Assembly (NCBI RefSeq): GCF_027924565.1
Contig: NZ_AP027041.1
Coordinates: 1,550,001 to 1,614,000 of the forward strand
DNA length: 64,000 bases
Direction of reading: 5' to 3'
From: Lysobacter auxotrophicus
Lineage (GTDB): Bacteria > Pseudomonadota > Gammaproteobacteria > Xanthomonadales > Xanthomonadaceae
Every line of letters starts with the position of its first letter. The stretch's first letter is position 1. This document shows positions 34,664-42,243 of the stretch, one piece after another. The translations under genes and the position numbers were made by a program. The notes below the pieces were generated by a model that did not search any database, was not told the origin of the DNA, and worked only from the letters and a program-made list of their open reading frames with translations.

Positions 34664-35739
34664 TGGACGGCTTCGGTCCGCTTGGGTTCACGCCCGATTC
34701 GCTCGCGCAGGAATCGCTTCGCCTCCAGGCCAAATTGCGCGCGGGGCTGGACACGCTGCACCAGGTGCACGAGATCGAGTACGGCGCGACCGCGCGCGAA
34801 GAAGTCTGGCGCGACGGCAAGGTCGTGCTGTACCGCTTCCGCGGCGACCGCGCTCCGACGGCGCGCGTGCCGCTGCTCATCGTCTACGCGCTGGTGAACC
34901 GTCCGTACATGGTCGATCTGCAGGACGACAAGTCGATCGTGCGCGGCCTGCTGGAACGCGGCGAGGACGTGTATGTGCTCGACTGGGGTTATCCCGATCG
35001 CTCGGACCGCTACCTCGAACTGGAGGACTACATCCAGCGTTACATCGGCGGCGCGATGGACCATCTGCGCGGCGAATACCGCATGGACGGCGTCAACGTG
35101 CTCGGCATCTGCCAGGGCGGCGCGTTCTCGCTGTGCTTCACCGCATTGAACCCGCACAAGGTGCGCAACCTCATCACCATGGTGACGCCGGTGGATTTCC
35201 ACACCAGCGACAACATGCTGGGCAACTGGACGCGCGGCCTGGATGTGGACCTGTTCGTCGATACGCTCGGCAACGTGCCGGCCGACGTCATGAACTGGTG
35301 CTACCTCACGCTCAAGCCGTGGCGGCTGTTCGTGCAGAAATACGTCGGCATGGTCGACGTGCTCGACGATCCGAAGGCGCTGGAGGATTTCCTGCGCATG
35401 GAGAAGTGGATCTTCGATTCGCCCGACCAGGCCGGCGAGGCCTTCCGCCAGTTCGTGAAGCAGTTCTACCAGGGCAACGGCTTCCTCAAGGGCGGCATCG
35501 AGATCGGCGGGCGCACGGTGGACCTGCGCAACATCGACGTGCCGATCCTCAACATCTACGCCGAGCAGGACCACCTCGTGCCGCCGGCGTCGTCGAAGGC
35601 GCTGGCAGGGCTGACCGGAAGCGACGACTACAGCGAGCTGTCGTTCCGCGGCGGGCACATCGGCATCTACGTGTCGAGCCGGGCGCAGCGCGAAGTGCCG
35701 CAGGCGATCCACGACTGGCTCGGACAGCGGGCGCGCTAG
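34663..35739 (+). CDS. phaC: Class III polyhydroxyalkanoate synthase subunit PhaC
   Basis: PhaC (358 aa) polymerises (R)-3-hydroxyacyl-CoA, mostly 3-hydroxybutyryl-CoA in class III. The lipase-like box is GICQGG with catalytic Cys150; EQDHLVPPASSK supplies the Asp and RGGHIGIYVSS the His. The length of about 360 and the paired phaE define class III. YALVNRPYMVDLQDDKSIVR and VYVLDWGYPDRSDRYLELED are typical. Start overlaps the phaE stop (TGATG), so the two subunits are made together. phaA, phaB and phasin genes are not in this window. Confidence 0.96.
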   Translation: MDGFGPLGFTPDSLAQESLRLQAKLRAGLDTLHQVHEIEYGATAREEVWRDGKVVLYRFRGDRAPTARVPLLIVYALVNRPYMVDLQDDKSIVRGLLERGEDVYVLDWGYPDRSDRYLELEDYIQRYIGGAMDHLRGEYRMDGVNVLGICQGGAFSLCFTALNPHKVRNLITMVTPVDFHTSDNMLGNWTRGLDVDLFVDTLGNVPADVMNWCYLTLKPWRLFVQKYVGMVDVLDDPKALEDFLRMEKWIFDSPDQAGEAFRQFVKQFYQGNGFLKGGIEIGGRTVDLRNIDVPILNIYAEQDHLVPPASSKALAGLTGSDDYSELSFRGGHIGIYVSSRAQREVPQAIHDWLGQRAR

Positions 35740-35851
35740 CCCGCGTCGATCGCGCACACGCGTGACGACCGTCCCCTTCCGCGCAGGCGACCTCGCGGCG
35801 TCGACGCGGTGCGTGCGAAACTCGCGTGATCAAAGAAGGACGGACGCGACC

Positions 35852-36544
35852 GTGATTCGAATCCTGCTCATCGCCTGCCTGGCCCTGCTGGGCGCCTGCG
35901 TCTGGCACACCCCGGCGCCGGATGCGCCCGTTGCGCTTCCCAGCGACTCGGTCCGATGGGAGCCCGACATCGCCGCATTCGAACAGGCCGACAGCGTCGT
36001 GCGCCGACGCCCCGGCGGCGTGGTGTTCGTGGGTTCGTCGTCGATCCGGCTGTGGGATTCGATGGCCGACGACTTCCCCGGCGTGGCGACGATCAACCGC
36101 GGCTTCGGCGGCTCGCGCGTGCGCGATTCGACGTACTACGCCGATCGCATCGTGACGCCGTATTCGCCCAGCGCGATCGTGTTCTACGCCGGCGACAACG
36201 ACCTGTTCGAAGGCCGCACGCCGACGCAGGTGCGCGACGACTTCGCCGCATTCGTGCGCAAGGTGCACGACCGCCTGCCGAAGGCGCGCATCGCGTTCGT
36301 GTCGATCAAGCCCAGTCCGTCGCGCGCGACGTTGCTTCCGCAGATCCGTGAAGCCAACGCGCTGGTACGCGAATTCGCGCAGCAGACCGACGGCGTGGAC
36401 TACCTCGACATCTTCCTGCCGATGCTCGACGCGCAGGGCCAGCCGCGCGAGGAATTGTTCGTCGCCGACCGCCTACACATGAACGCCAGCGGCTACGCGA
36501 TCTGGGCCGGCGTCGTGCGGCCGTGGCTCGCGGCGGCGCAGTGA
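35852..36544 (+). CDS. SGNH/GDSL-family hydrolase, lipoprotein
   Basis: A 230-aa secreted hydrolase. Signal peptide with lipobox (ILLIACLALLGAC) gives a lipoprotein. SGNH blocks: VVFVGSSSIRLWDSM (block I, here GSSS in place of GDS; Ser nucleophile), INRGFGGSRVRD (block II Gly), YAGDNDLF (block III Asn) and ADRLHMNASGYAIW (block V, Asp-x-x-His). The form resembles GDSL-like lipases/acetylhydrolases with a GSS start. Start is GTG 35852, with AAGGA upstream. It overlaps the next gene by one base. Confidence 0.87.
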   Translation: MIRILLIACLALLGACVWHTPAPDAPVALPSDSVRWEPDIAAFEQADSVVRRRPGGVVFVGSSSIRLWDSMADDFPGVATINRGFGGSRVRDSTYYADRIVTPYSPSAIVFYAGDNDLFEGRTPTQVRDDFAAFVRKVHDRLPKARIAFVSIKPSPSRATLLPQIREANALVREFAQQTDGVDYLDIFLPMLDAQGQPREELFVADRLHMNASGYAIWAGVVRPWLAAAQ

Positions 36545-36933
36545 TGGGCATGCGCGCCTCGCGTGCAGTTCGAGGGTTTTTCGTCGGCGCGCTGCTCGGG
36601 GCGCTTTCCGCGTCCGCGTGGGCGGCGCCGCCGCCGCAGGCGCAGCGCGAGATCGAACAACTGATCGCCGCGCTGGGCGCATCCAGATGCGAGTTCCAGC
36701 GCAACGGCACGTGGTATTCCGCGACCGACGCGCAGGCGCACCTGCAACGCAAGTACGACTACCTGCGAAAGCGCGATCTCGTCGACACCGCCGAGCAGTT
36801 CATCGAGCGCGCGGGCACGCAGAGCAGCATGAGCGGCAAGGCGTATTCGGTGCGATGCCCGGGCAAGGCAGCCGTGCCGTCCGCGCAATGGCTCGGTGGG
36901 CGGCTGTCGGCGCTCCGTCACGCGACGCCCTGA
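36544..36933 (+). CDS. DUF5329-type periplasmic protein
   Basis: A 129-aa exported protein: signal peptide (FFVGALLGALSASAWAAPP) followed by about 100 residues with QREIEQLIAALGASRCEFQR, NGTWYSATDAQAHLQRKYDY and EQFIERAGTQSSMSGKAYSV. This pattern matches DUF5329, found in many proteobacteria, of unknown role. Two cysteines (SRCEF, VRCPG) could pair in the periplasm. The start overlaps the stop of the GDSL gene (TGATG), so the two are coupled. Confidence 0.8.
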   Translation: MGMRASRAVRGFFVGALLGALSASAWAAPPPQAQREIEQLIAALGASRCEFQRNGTWYSATDAQAHLQRKYDYLRKRDLVDTAEQFIERAGTQSSMSGKAYSVRCPGKAAVPSAQWLGGRLSALRHATP

Positions 36934-36978
36934 CGGCCGGCGCTAGACTCGCGCGCGTCGGCCTTCCGAGCACGCCCC

Positions 36979-37176
36979 ATGAACGTCACCCGCACGCTTT
37001 CCCGTTCCCGCCACGATCGCATGATCGCCGGCGTCCTCGGCGGCATCGCCCGACGATTCGGCTGGAATTCGACCCTCACGCGCGTGCTGTTCGTGCTGGT
37101 GTCGATCGCCTCGGCCGCCTTCCCGGGCGCGCTCGTCTACCTGATCCTGTGGTTGCTGATCCCCGAAGGCGATTGA
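36979..37176 (+). CDS. Small PspC-domain membrane protein
   Basis: A 65-aa protein made only of a PspC domain: RHDRMIAGVLGGIARRFGWN, then a membrane helix (RVLFVLVSIASAAFPGALVY) and a short end LILWLLIPEGD. Such mini-PspC proteins are frequent; the full-length PspC regulates the phage-shock response to membrane stress. No psp genes are adjacent. Confidence 0.88.
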   Translation: MNVTRTLSRSRHDRMIAGVLGGIARRFGWNSTLTRVLFVLVSIASAAFPGALVYLILWLLIPEGD

Positions 37177-37216
37177 CGCCACGCAGGCGTTCGACGTCCG
37201 CGCTACGCTTTCGCGC

Positions 37217-37660
37217 ATGACGATGCTTCGAAACGTGGCGCTCGCACTGGGCGCGCTGTGGACGCTGCCCAACACCTTGGTCGGGCTGCTGCTGGGCGCG
37301 ATCGGGCTCGCGTTCGGCGCGCATGCGCACTGGCGCGGGCGCGAGCTGGCGCTGGTGTTCCATCGATGGCCGTGGGGCCCGGGCGGGGCGATCACGTTCG
37401 GCAACGTGATCCTGCACACCGGCGACGACCTCGATGCGCCGTGCGTCACCTACGCGCATCGCGCCGGCCATGGCGAGGAAGCGCCGATCGTGCTCGCCGA
37501 TCACGAACGCGCGCACGTCTACCAGTACCTCGCGCTCGGACCGCTGTTCCTGCCGTTGTACCTGTTGTCGGGCGGGATCAGCGTGCGCAACCGGTTCGAA
37601 CGTGCCGCCGACCGTTATGCCAGCACCGGCCGCGGATGGTGGCCGTGGTCGTCGACGTGA
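37217..37660 (+). CDS. Hypothetical membrane protein with an HExxH-like motif
   Basis: A 147-aa protein with an N-terminal membrane segment (ALGALWTLPNTLVGLLLGAI), a soluble part (VFHRWPWGPGGAITFGNVIL), a striking LADHERAHVYQYLALGPLFL, and a second hydrophobic stretch. DHERAHVYQ resembles the HExxH zinc site of small metallopeptidases, with the second His three residues on, but a third ligand is not obvious (RFERAAD later is a candidate). Not recognised further. Same direction as the PspC gene, 40 bases apart. Confidence 0.7.
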   Translation: MTMLRNVALALGALWTLPNTLVGLLLGAIGLAFGAHAHWRGRELALVFHRWPWGPGGAITFGNVILHTGDDLDAPCVTYAHRAGHGEEAPIVLADHERAHVYQYLALGPLFLPLYLLSGGISVRNRFERAADRYASTGRGWWPWSST

Positions 37661-37667
37661 TGCGCCG

Positions 37668-38585
37668 TCATTCGAACGAGACCAGGTTGCCGTCGCTCTT
37701 CCACGCATCGAAGCCGCCCGCGAGCGGCCGCACGCGCTTGAATCCACGCTTGTTGAGCGCGCGGGCGAGTACCGCAGCCGAGGCTTCGTTCGGGCAGTCG
37801 CAATAGACGATCACTTCCTCGCGCGGCGTCAGCGCCGCTTCGGCGACGGTCTGCACGAAGATCGAACCGGGGATCCAGCCGGTGAGCGCGCGCTGCGGTT
37901 GGGGGCGCACGTCGAGGATCAGCGGCGGCGATTCGCCATCCATCAATGCGCGCAGCTCCGCCGGCGTGATGCGCGCCATGCGCAACTGGCGCCGGAACAT
38001 CCGGCGGCGCCACAGCTTCCACAACACGAAGCCGGCGATCAGCGCGAGCACGACCGGGATCGTCATGCGTCCCAGCGTTTCCAGGCGCTCGAGCACGCTG
38101 TTCACCGCTTCGTGGAAGACGACGCCGAGCGCCACCGCGACGCCAGCCCAGAGCACCGCGCCGATGCCGTCGAACAACAGGAACCGCCCCGGCCGCGTGC
38201 CGGTTTCGCCGGCAAGCGTGGTCGCGACGGCGGCGAATCCCGGGATGAATTTGGCGACGATCAGCGACGGCGGACCCCAGCGACCGTAGATGCCGCGTGT
38301 CATCAGCACGCACGAATCCGGCGACAGCGAGAGGCGGCACATCAGTCGAAGCAGCTTCGCGCCGAGCCGTCGGCCGCCGACGTACCAGAGCCAGTCGGCG
38401 ATGACGGCGGCGATCGCCGCGACGGCGACGATCGGCCAGGCGCTGCGGCCCTGGTCGGTCGCGAGCGCGGCGGTAAGGATGATCGGCGGATACGCCGGCA
38501 CGGGGATGCCGCCCTGGTCGAGCAGCACGCTGACGAAGACGACCAGCAGACCGTAGACGGCGATGAGGTGGAGGAGGGTGTTCAT
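37668..38585 (-). CDS. DedA-family membrane protein fused to a rhodanese domain
   Basis: A 305-aa fusion. Residues 1-195 form a DedA/SNARE-associated (VTT) membrane domain: LLDQGGIPVPAYPPIILTAA, FIPGFAAVATTLAGETG, RPGRFLLFDGIGAVLWAGVA. Residues about 205-305 form a rhodanese domain: PPLILDVRPQPQRALTGWIP and VIVYCDCPNEASAAVLARAL, with CDCPNE in the active-site loop. DedA proteins are linked to lipid flipping and membrane charge; the rhodanese part may transfer sulfur or sense redox state. Start ATG 38585 (MNTLLHLIAVYG). Confidence 0.88.
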   Translation of the reverse strand: MNTLLHLIAVYGLLVVFVSVLLDQGGIPVPAYPPIILTAALATDQGRSAWPIVAVAAIAAVIADWLWYVGGRRLGAKLLRLMCRLSLSPDSCVLMTRGIYGRWGPPSLIVAKFIPGFAAVATTLAGETGTRPGRFLLFDGIGAVLWAGVAVALGVVFHEAVNSVLERLETLGRMTIPVVLALIAGFVLWKLWRRRMFRRQLRMARITPAELRALMDGESPPLILDVRPQPQRALTGWIPGSIFVQTVAEAALTPREEVIVYCDCPNEASAAVLARALNKRGFKRVRPLAGGFDAWKSDGNLVSFE

Positions 38586-38720
38586 GAGGCCGCGATGGCC
38601 CTCGCGCATGGGGCGATACCGACATGGTAGGCGTGCGGCAGCGGGCCCGGTAGCGCGATGCGCGCACTGATGCGTGCCGCTGGCGACGCCTTGGGACCGC
38701 GCCGGCGAGGTCGCTCGTGT

Positions 38721-39509
38721 TCAGCCGATGGCGAAGCTCGCCCGGGTGCGGCCGAGGCGGACGCCATTCGGCCCGTAGCTCTGCTCGACGAACGTCAGCC
38801 GCGCGTCCTCGACCAGGACGATCGAACTGCAGCGCGTCCCGTAGCGTTCGCCGCGCACGAACGGCGGCGAGAGCAACCGCTCCAGCGGCAATCCGACGCC
38901 GGTGTCGGGCAGGGTGTCGTCCGGCGCGGGTGTGGTGTCGGCGAGCGCCTCGAACAGCGGAGCGAGGTCGTCGTCGTCGCCGGTCCGGCCGGCGTGCGCC
39001 GCGGGGCTCGCGAGCCAGCGCTCCAGCGCCCGCGTGGCGTGGCCGCTCTTGGGCCAGGGCGCGTCGAAGTCCCCATTGGACATCGCATGCAACCCGGGCG
39101 TGACGTCGTACGTGCGGAAGTCGGGATGGTTGCTCGCGAAGGCGAGCCTCACGCCGTCGAACGCCAGCAGGTTGAAGCGGCCGAAACCGGCGGCTTGCGA
39201 GGCGAGGTCGGCCAGCGCGCCGACCTCGCCGTCGCCGGCGGCGAATTCGCGGACGAGTGCGCCGCGGGAGCGCGGCATCGGTCCTTCGGCCGCGCCGGCG
39301 CGGACGTTGGTGACGGCGGCCAGGCGGCCGCGCGTGGAAGCGAGCAGCCAGCTTCCTCCCGCGAGCAGGTCGCGGCCGCCGTAGAGCGTCGGGTCGACCG
39401 GGTCCACGCCGGCCGGGGCCGCCGGACGGTCATGGGCCTCGTCGCGATTGGCGATGAGCGCCAGCCGATAGCGGGAATGCTGCTTCCACGAAAGGGCAAT
39501 CAGGCACAT
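38721..39509 (-). CDS. NRDE-family (TANGO2-like) protein
   Basis: A 262-aa cytoplasmic protein of the NRDE family, named for ALIANRDEAHDRP here. It starts MCLIALSW, whose Cys2 is characteristic, and shows YGGRDLLAGGSWLLASTRGR, AAVTNVRAG, and GERYGTRCSSIVLVE near the end. These features are shared with eukaryotic TANGO2 and with N-terminal-nucleophile folds. TANGO2 has been tied to heme or acyl-CoA handling; the bacterial role is not known. It stands alone. Confidence 0.9.
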   Translation of the reverse strand: MCLIALSWKQHSRYRLALIANRDEAHDRPAAPAGVDPVDPTLYGGRDLLAGGSWLLASTRGRLAAVTNVRAGAAEGPMPRSRGALVREFAAGDGEVGALADLASQAAGFGRFNLLAFDGVRLAFASNHPDFRTYDVTPGLHAMSNGDFDAPWPKSGHATRALERWLASPAAHAGRTGDDDDLAPLFEALADTTPAPDDTLPDTGVGLPLERLLSPPFVRGERYGTRCSSIVLVEDARLTFVEQSYGPNGVRLGRTRASFAIG

Positions 39510-39690
39510 GCGTGTGTATTGGCAGGAGGAATGGAAGTTGCGTTCAGCTAAGCCGGCTGAGGTCGTGTAGGGATAGTCCTACAAAGCGGCGCAGCGCCCG
39601 CTGACTGTGGGCCCGCGGAAACCTTGGCAGCCTATGCATCCTGTCCCCCGCACGTCCATGCCGGACGCCCCCGGCCGGAGGAGCCCTGCG

Positions 39691-39897
39691 ATGTACCGCG
39701 TCGAACTATCGCGCCATGACGGCGGCGTCCTGCAGCAGCAGATCGCCGAAGCCAGCGCGGATTACGCCAGCGCCGAAGCCGCGCTGGCCGCGGTGCTGCC
39801 CAAGGCAAAGCGCTGCGCCGAACGAAGCAGCCAGGCACTGTGGCTGCGAATCTACGACGAGCGCTCGCGCGTGGTGTTCGGTACGCTCCTGCCCTGA
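39691..39897 (+). CDS. Small hypothetical protein
   Basis: A 68-aa protein: MYRVELSRHDGGVLQQQIAE followed by an Ala-rich helix (ASADYASAEAALAAVLPKAK) and an end LWLRIYDERSRVVFGTLLP. A strong GGAGGAG site precedes ATG 39691, so it is probably real. The pattern of strand, helix and two strands suggests a small alpha/beta domain. No family recognised. Confidence 0.6.
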   Translation: MYRVELSRHDGGVLQQQIAEASADYASAEAALAAVLPKAKRCAERSSQALWLRIYDERSRVVFGTLLP

Positions 39898-39935
39898 CGG
39901 CGTCGCCTGTTCGCGTCGCCCCAACGGAGCGCGCA

Positions 39936-40445
39936 ATGGGCAGGAAGGAATTCGAAGCTTCCATCGCGAACGGCCGGCACCGCCGCCTCGCGCAGATGAT
40001 CGGCGAATGGGAAGGCACGTTCCGGCTGTGGTTCCAGCCCGATCACGTGGCCTGCGAAGCACCGCAACGCGGCACCATCCGGGGCATCCTCGACGGCCGC
40101 TTCCTGTTGCACGAATACCGCAGCCGCTTCGGCGATGATCCCATCGAAGGCGTCGCCATCTACGGCCTGCACCTGGACGACAACGCGTACGAGTCGGCCT
40201 GGGTGGAAAGCTTCGGCACCGGCACCAGCATCATGTTCTCCGCCGGCCCGGCCACGTCGGAACACTTCAACGTGCTGGGCAGCTATGGCGACGGCAAGGG
40301 CGGTCCGCGCTGGGACTGGCGCACGGAAATCGAACAGCCCGACCCGGATCGGCTCATCATCACCATGACCAACATCTCGCCGCAGGGCGAGGCGGCGAGG
40401 GCGGTGGAAGTGCGCTATCGGCGGGTGCTCGGCGCCGGGTTGTAG
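39936..40445 (+). CDS. DUF1579-family protein
   Basis: A 169-aa protein of the DUF1579 type: HRRLAQMIGEWEGTFRLWFQ, GTIRGILDGRFLLHEYRSRF, GVAIYGLHLDDNAYESAWVE and FNVLGSYGDGKGGPRWDWRT. The fold is probably a lipocalin-like beta barrel. Function unknown. It follows the previous small gene by 38 bases and may share its transcript. ATG 39936 is preceded by ACGGAGCG. Confidence 0.8.
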   Translation: MGRKEFEASIANGRHRRLAQMIGEWEGTFRLWFQPDHVACEAPQRGTIRGILDGRFLLHEYRSRFGDDPIEGVAIYGLHLDDNAYESAWVESFGTGTSIMFSAGPATSEHFNVLGSYGDGKGGPRWDWRTEIEQPDPDRLIITMTNISPQGEAARAVEVRYRRVLGAGL

Positions 40446-40493
40446 TCGCCCGGCGAGCGCCGTAGACGCTCGCCCGTTGCAAGGTATCGCGCT

Positions 40494-40718
40494 TCAGACG
40501 CCGAGCGGTCGAAGCTTGAGCGCCACGCCATTGGTGGCGATGGCGAAGGACTCGGCATCGATGCGATCCACCACGACGCCATCGGTCAGGTGGTACGAGC
40601 GCAAGCCTTCCACGCGTCGTTCCTCCCCGGAACCGCGCGCTTCGATGAAGGTGCGGCGCACGTGGATGGTGTATCGGTTGCCCGCTTCGTCGTAGGCGCT
40701 GAAAGTCTCGTTCGGCAT
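40494..40718 (-). CDS. Small hypothetical protein
   Basis: A 74-aa protein (MPNETFSAYDEAGNRYTIHV ... NGVALKLRPLGV) with mostly beta structure, like a short domain that binds or modifies a small ligand. ATG 40718 has a GGGGAAG site. It lies just downstream of tRNA-Leu and its terminator, on the same strand. Many GC-rich proteobacteria have similar short proteins, but I cannot name the family. Confidence 0.6.
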   Translation of the reverse strand: MPNETFSAYDEAGNRYTIHVRRTFIEARGSGEERRVEGLRSYHLTDGVVVDRIDAESFAIATNGVALKLRPLGV

Positions 40719-40843
40719 GGCCACTTCCCCGGTGTGGTGCGACGGATACGATCCGCGGCGGTCTCGTGGGCTGAGATTGCGGGTGCCGATGTGAAGCCCG
40801 GGTGTCCTGCGGGGCAGCCGGGGCAAGGCGACCGATGGGCCAA

Positions 40844-40867
40844 CAAAAAAACCGCGATCGCTCGCGG
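40844..40867 (-). terminator. Terminator after tRNA-Leu
   Basis: On the minus strand CCGCGA / TCGCGG with a GCGA loop is followed by a run of T residues (A run at 40845-40851 on the plus strand). It lies 8 bases past the tRNA 3' end. Confidence 0.85.
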
Positions 40868-40875
40868 GTCCTGTC

Positions 40876-40962
40876 TGGTGCCGGAAGTGGGACTCGAACC
40901 CACACGCTTTTAAGGGCGGCGGATTTTGAGTCCGCTGCGTCTACCGATTCCGCCATTCCGGC
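40876..40962 (-). tRNA. tRNA-Leu (anticodon CAA)
   Basis: An 87-base class II tRNA with an encoded CCA end. The acceptor stem GCCGGAA pairs with TTCCGGC; the anticodon loop reads CTCAAAA, giving CAA for UUG codons; the long variable arm and a T-arm GTGGGTTCGAGTCCCAC are present. The D-arm has the usual GGCGGAATCGGTAGACGC pattern. Confidence 0.97.
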
Positions 40963-41004
40963 GCGGCCGTGCAGTATAGCCGAGGGTCGGGCCTGCGGCA
41001 GCGC

Positions 41005-41463
41005 TCAAAGGCTCAATCCGCCATGGCGGGCCATGGCAGCGGCGAGGACGAAGATCGCGGCCAGCAGGATGAGCTCGACGCGGACGATCGTGCGCATGCG
41101 GGCGGTCTCCGCGGCATCGGGCAAAAAGATCGGATTGGCTGCCAGCGCCTTGCGCCAGCGCAGGAAGCGCACGGTCGGCAGGATCGACAGCAGCCCCACC
41201 AGCACGAACGCGCCCATCTTGGCGTGGAACCACGGGTTGTGCAGGTAGAAGTCGTAGCCCTTGATGCCGAATGCGACGCGACCGATGCCGACGGCGATCA
41301 GCGCCATCGCGCACAGGCCGTAGCCCATGTCGATGCCGGCAAGACGCTGCAGCGTGGCGCGGTCGAGGGCGCCGCGCAGCAGGACCGATTCGGCCACCAG
41401 CATGGCGATCAGTCCGAAGACGAGCAGGTGGTGCAGGGACGCGAGGAGGAAATCGGTCAGCAC
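41005..41463 (-). CDS. DUF2214-family membrane protein
   Basis: A 152-aa protein with four membrane segments and conserved histidines (LLASLHHLLVFGLIAMLVAE, FHAKMGAFVLVGLLSILPTV). This is the DUF2214 type; the paired histidines in the first helix could bind heme or metal. Start is GTG 41463 (VLTDFLLASLHH) with GGAG seven bases upstream; a longer frame back to 41520 has no ribosome site. Function unknown. Confidence 0.83.
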   Translation of the reverse strand: MLTDFLLASLHHLLVFGLIAMLVAESVLLRGALDRATLQRLAGIDMGYGLCAMALIAVGIGRVAFGIKGYDFYLHNPWFHAKMGAFVLVGLLSILPTVRFLRWRKALAANPIFLPDAAETARMRTIVRVELILLAAIFVLAAAMARHGGLSL

Positions 41464-41568
41464 GTCGGCGCTCCTGACGATGAATGCGCCCACGCTAATG
41501 CCGGCCGGTGACAGCGCCAAGGTGCCGAAGGTCAGGTGGTGACGGGGCCAGCGTTTGCCGCCGGGCGA

Positions 41569-42165
41569 TCAGGCGGCTTCGTCGGTGCGCAGCGTCTTGT
41601 CCACGCGCGAGAACCATTCGCCCTGGTCCGGCACGAACGTCGCGCACGACTCCATCGCCGCCTTGTAGATGTGCAGCGAGACCGCGACGGCATCGCGGCT
41701 GACGTTACGGATCGTGTGGTATTCGTGCGGCGGGATGAGGCTGCCTGCGCTGCCGGGGCCGGCATGCATGCCGCCGGCCGCGCGGAAGCGGAAGCGATCG
41801 CCTTCGCGTTCCAGCAACTCGTACTGCGTGATTTCCAGCTCGCCGTCCCAGACGCCTTCCACGCACCACAGGCCGCAGTGGTCGTGCACTGGCGTGCCCT
41901 GGCCCGGGCCCCAGGTCATCGCGACGACGCTGTAACCGAGGTCGGGGCTGCGGTAGAGCTCGCGACGTGCGTAATGGTCGGCGATGGGTTCGTGGACGCA
42001 GGCGGGCAGCTGCACGTCGCGGTCGCGGATCATGCCGCACAGCGTGGTGCGCAGCGCTGCGGTGACCGCGTGTTCGTCGCCGGCGGAGACCGCGGCGTCG
42101 ATGGCGGCGACCAGCTTGTCGTGGCCGGGAAAGTGCAGATCGGGCAGCGCGTCGGAGGCGTTCAT
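41569..42165 (-). CDS. Cysteine dioxygenase-family protein
   Basis: A 198-aa cupin of the cysteine dioxygenase type I family, which oxidises L-cysteine (or a related thiol such as 3-mercaptopropionate) to the sulfinate. The iron ligands are His94 and His96 in GTPVHDHCGLWCVEG and His150 in PPHEYHTIRNVS. The position of Cys97 after HDH and the absence of an obvious Cys-Tyr crosslink pair are common in bacterial members. It is next to the MetX-like gene on the same strand after 78 bases; the pair may balance cysteine synthesis and breakdown. Confidence 0.88.
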   Translation of the reverse strand: MNASDALPDLHFPGHDKLVAAIDAAVSAGDEHAVTAALRTTLCGMIRDRDVQLPACVHEPIADHYARRELYRSPDLGYSVVAMTWGPGQGTPVHDHCGLWCVEGVWDGELEITQYELLEREGDRFRFRAAGGMHAGPGSAGSLIPPHEYHTIRNVSRDAVAVSLHIYKAAMESCATFVPDQGEWFSRVDKTLRTDEAA

Positions 42166-42243
42166 GGGCCGATTCTACCGCGCGGCCCGCGTCGGCTTTC
42201 TTGCGTTGCGTCAATCCATGCCGGTATGCCCGCGCGAGCGCGC

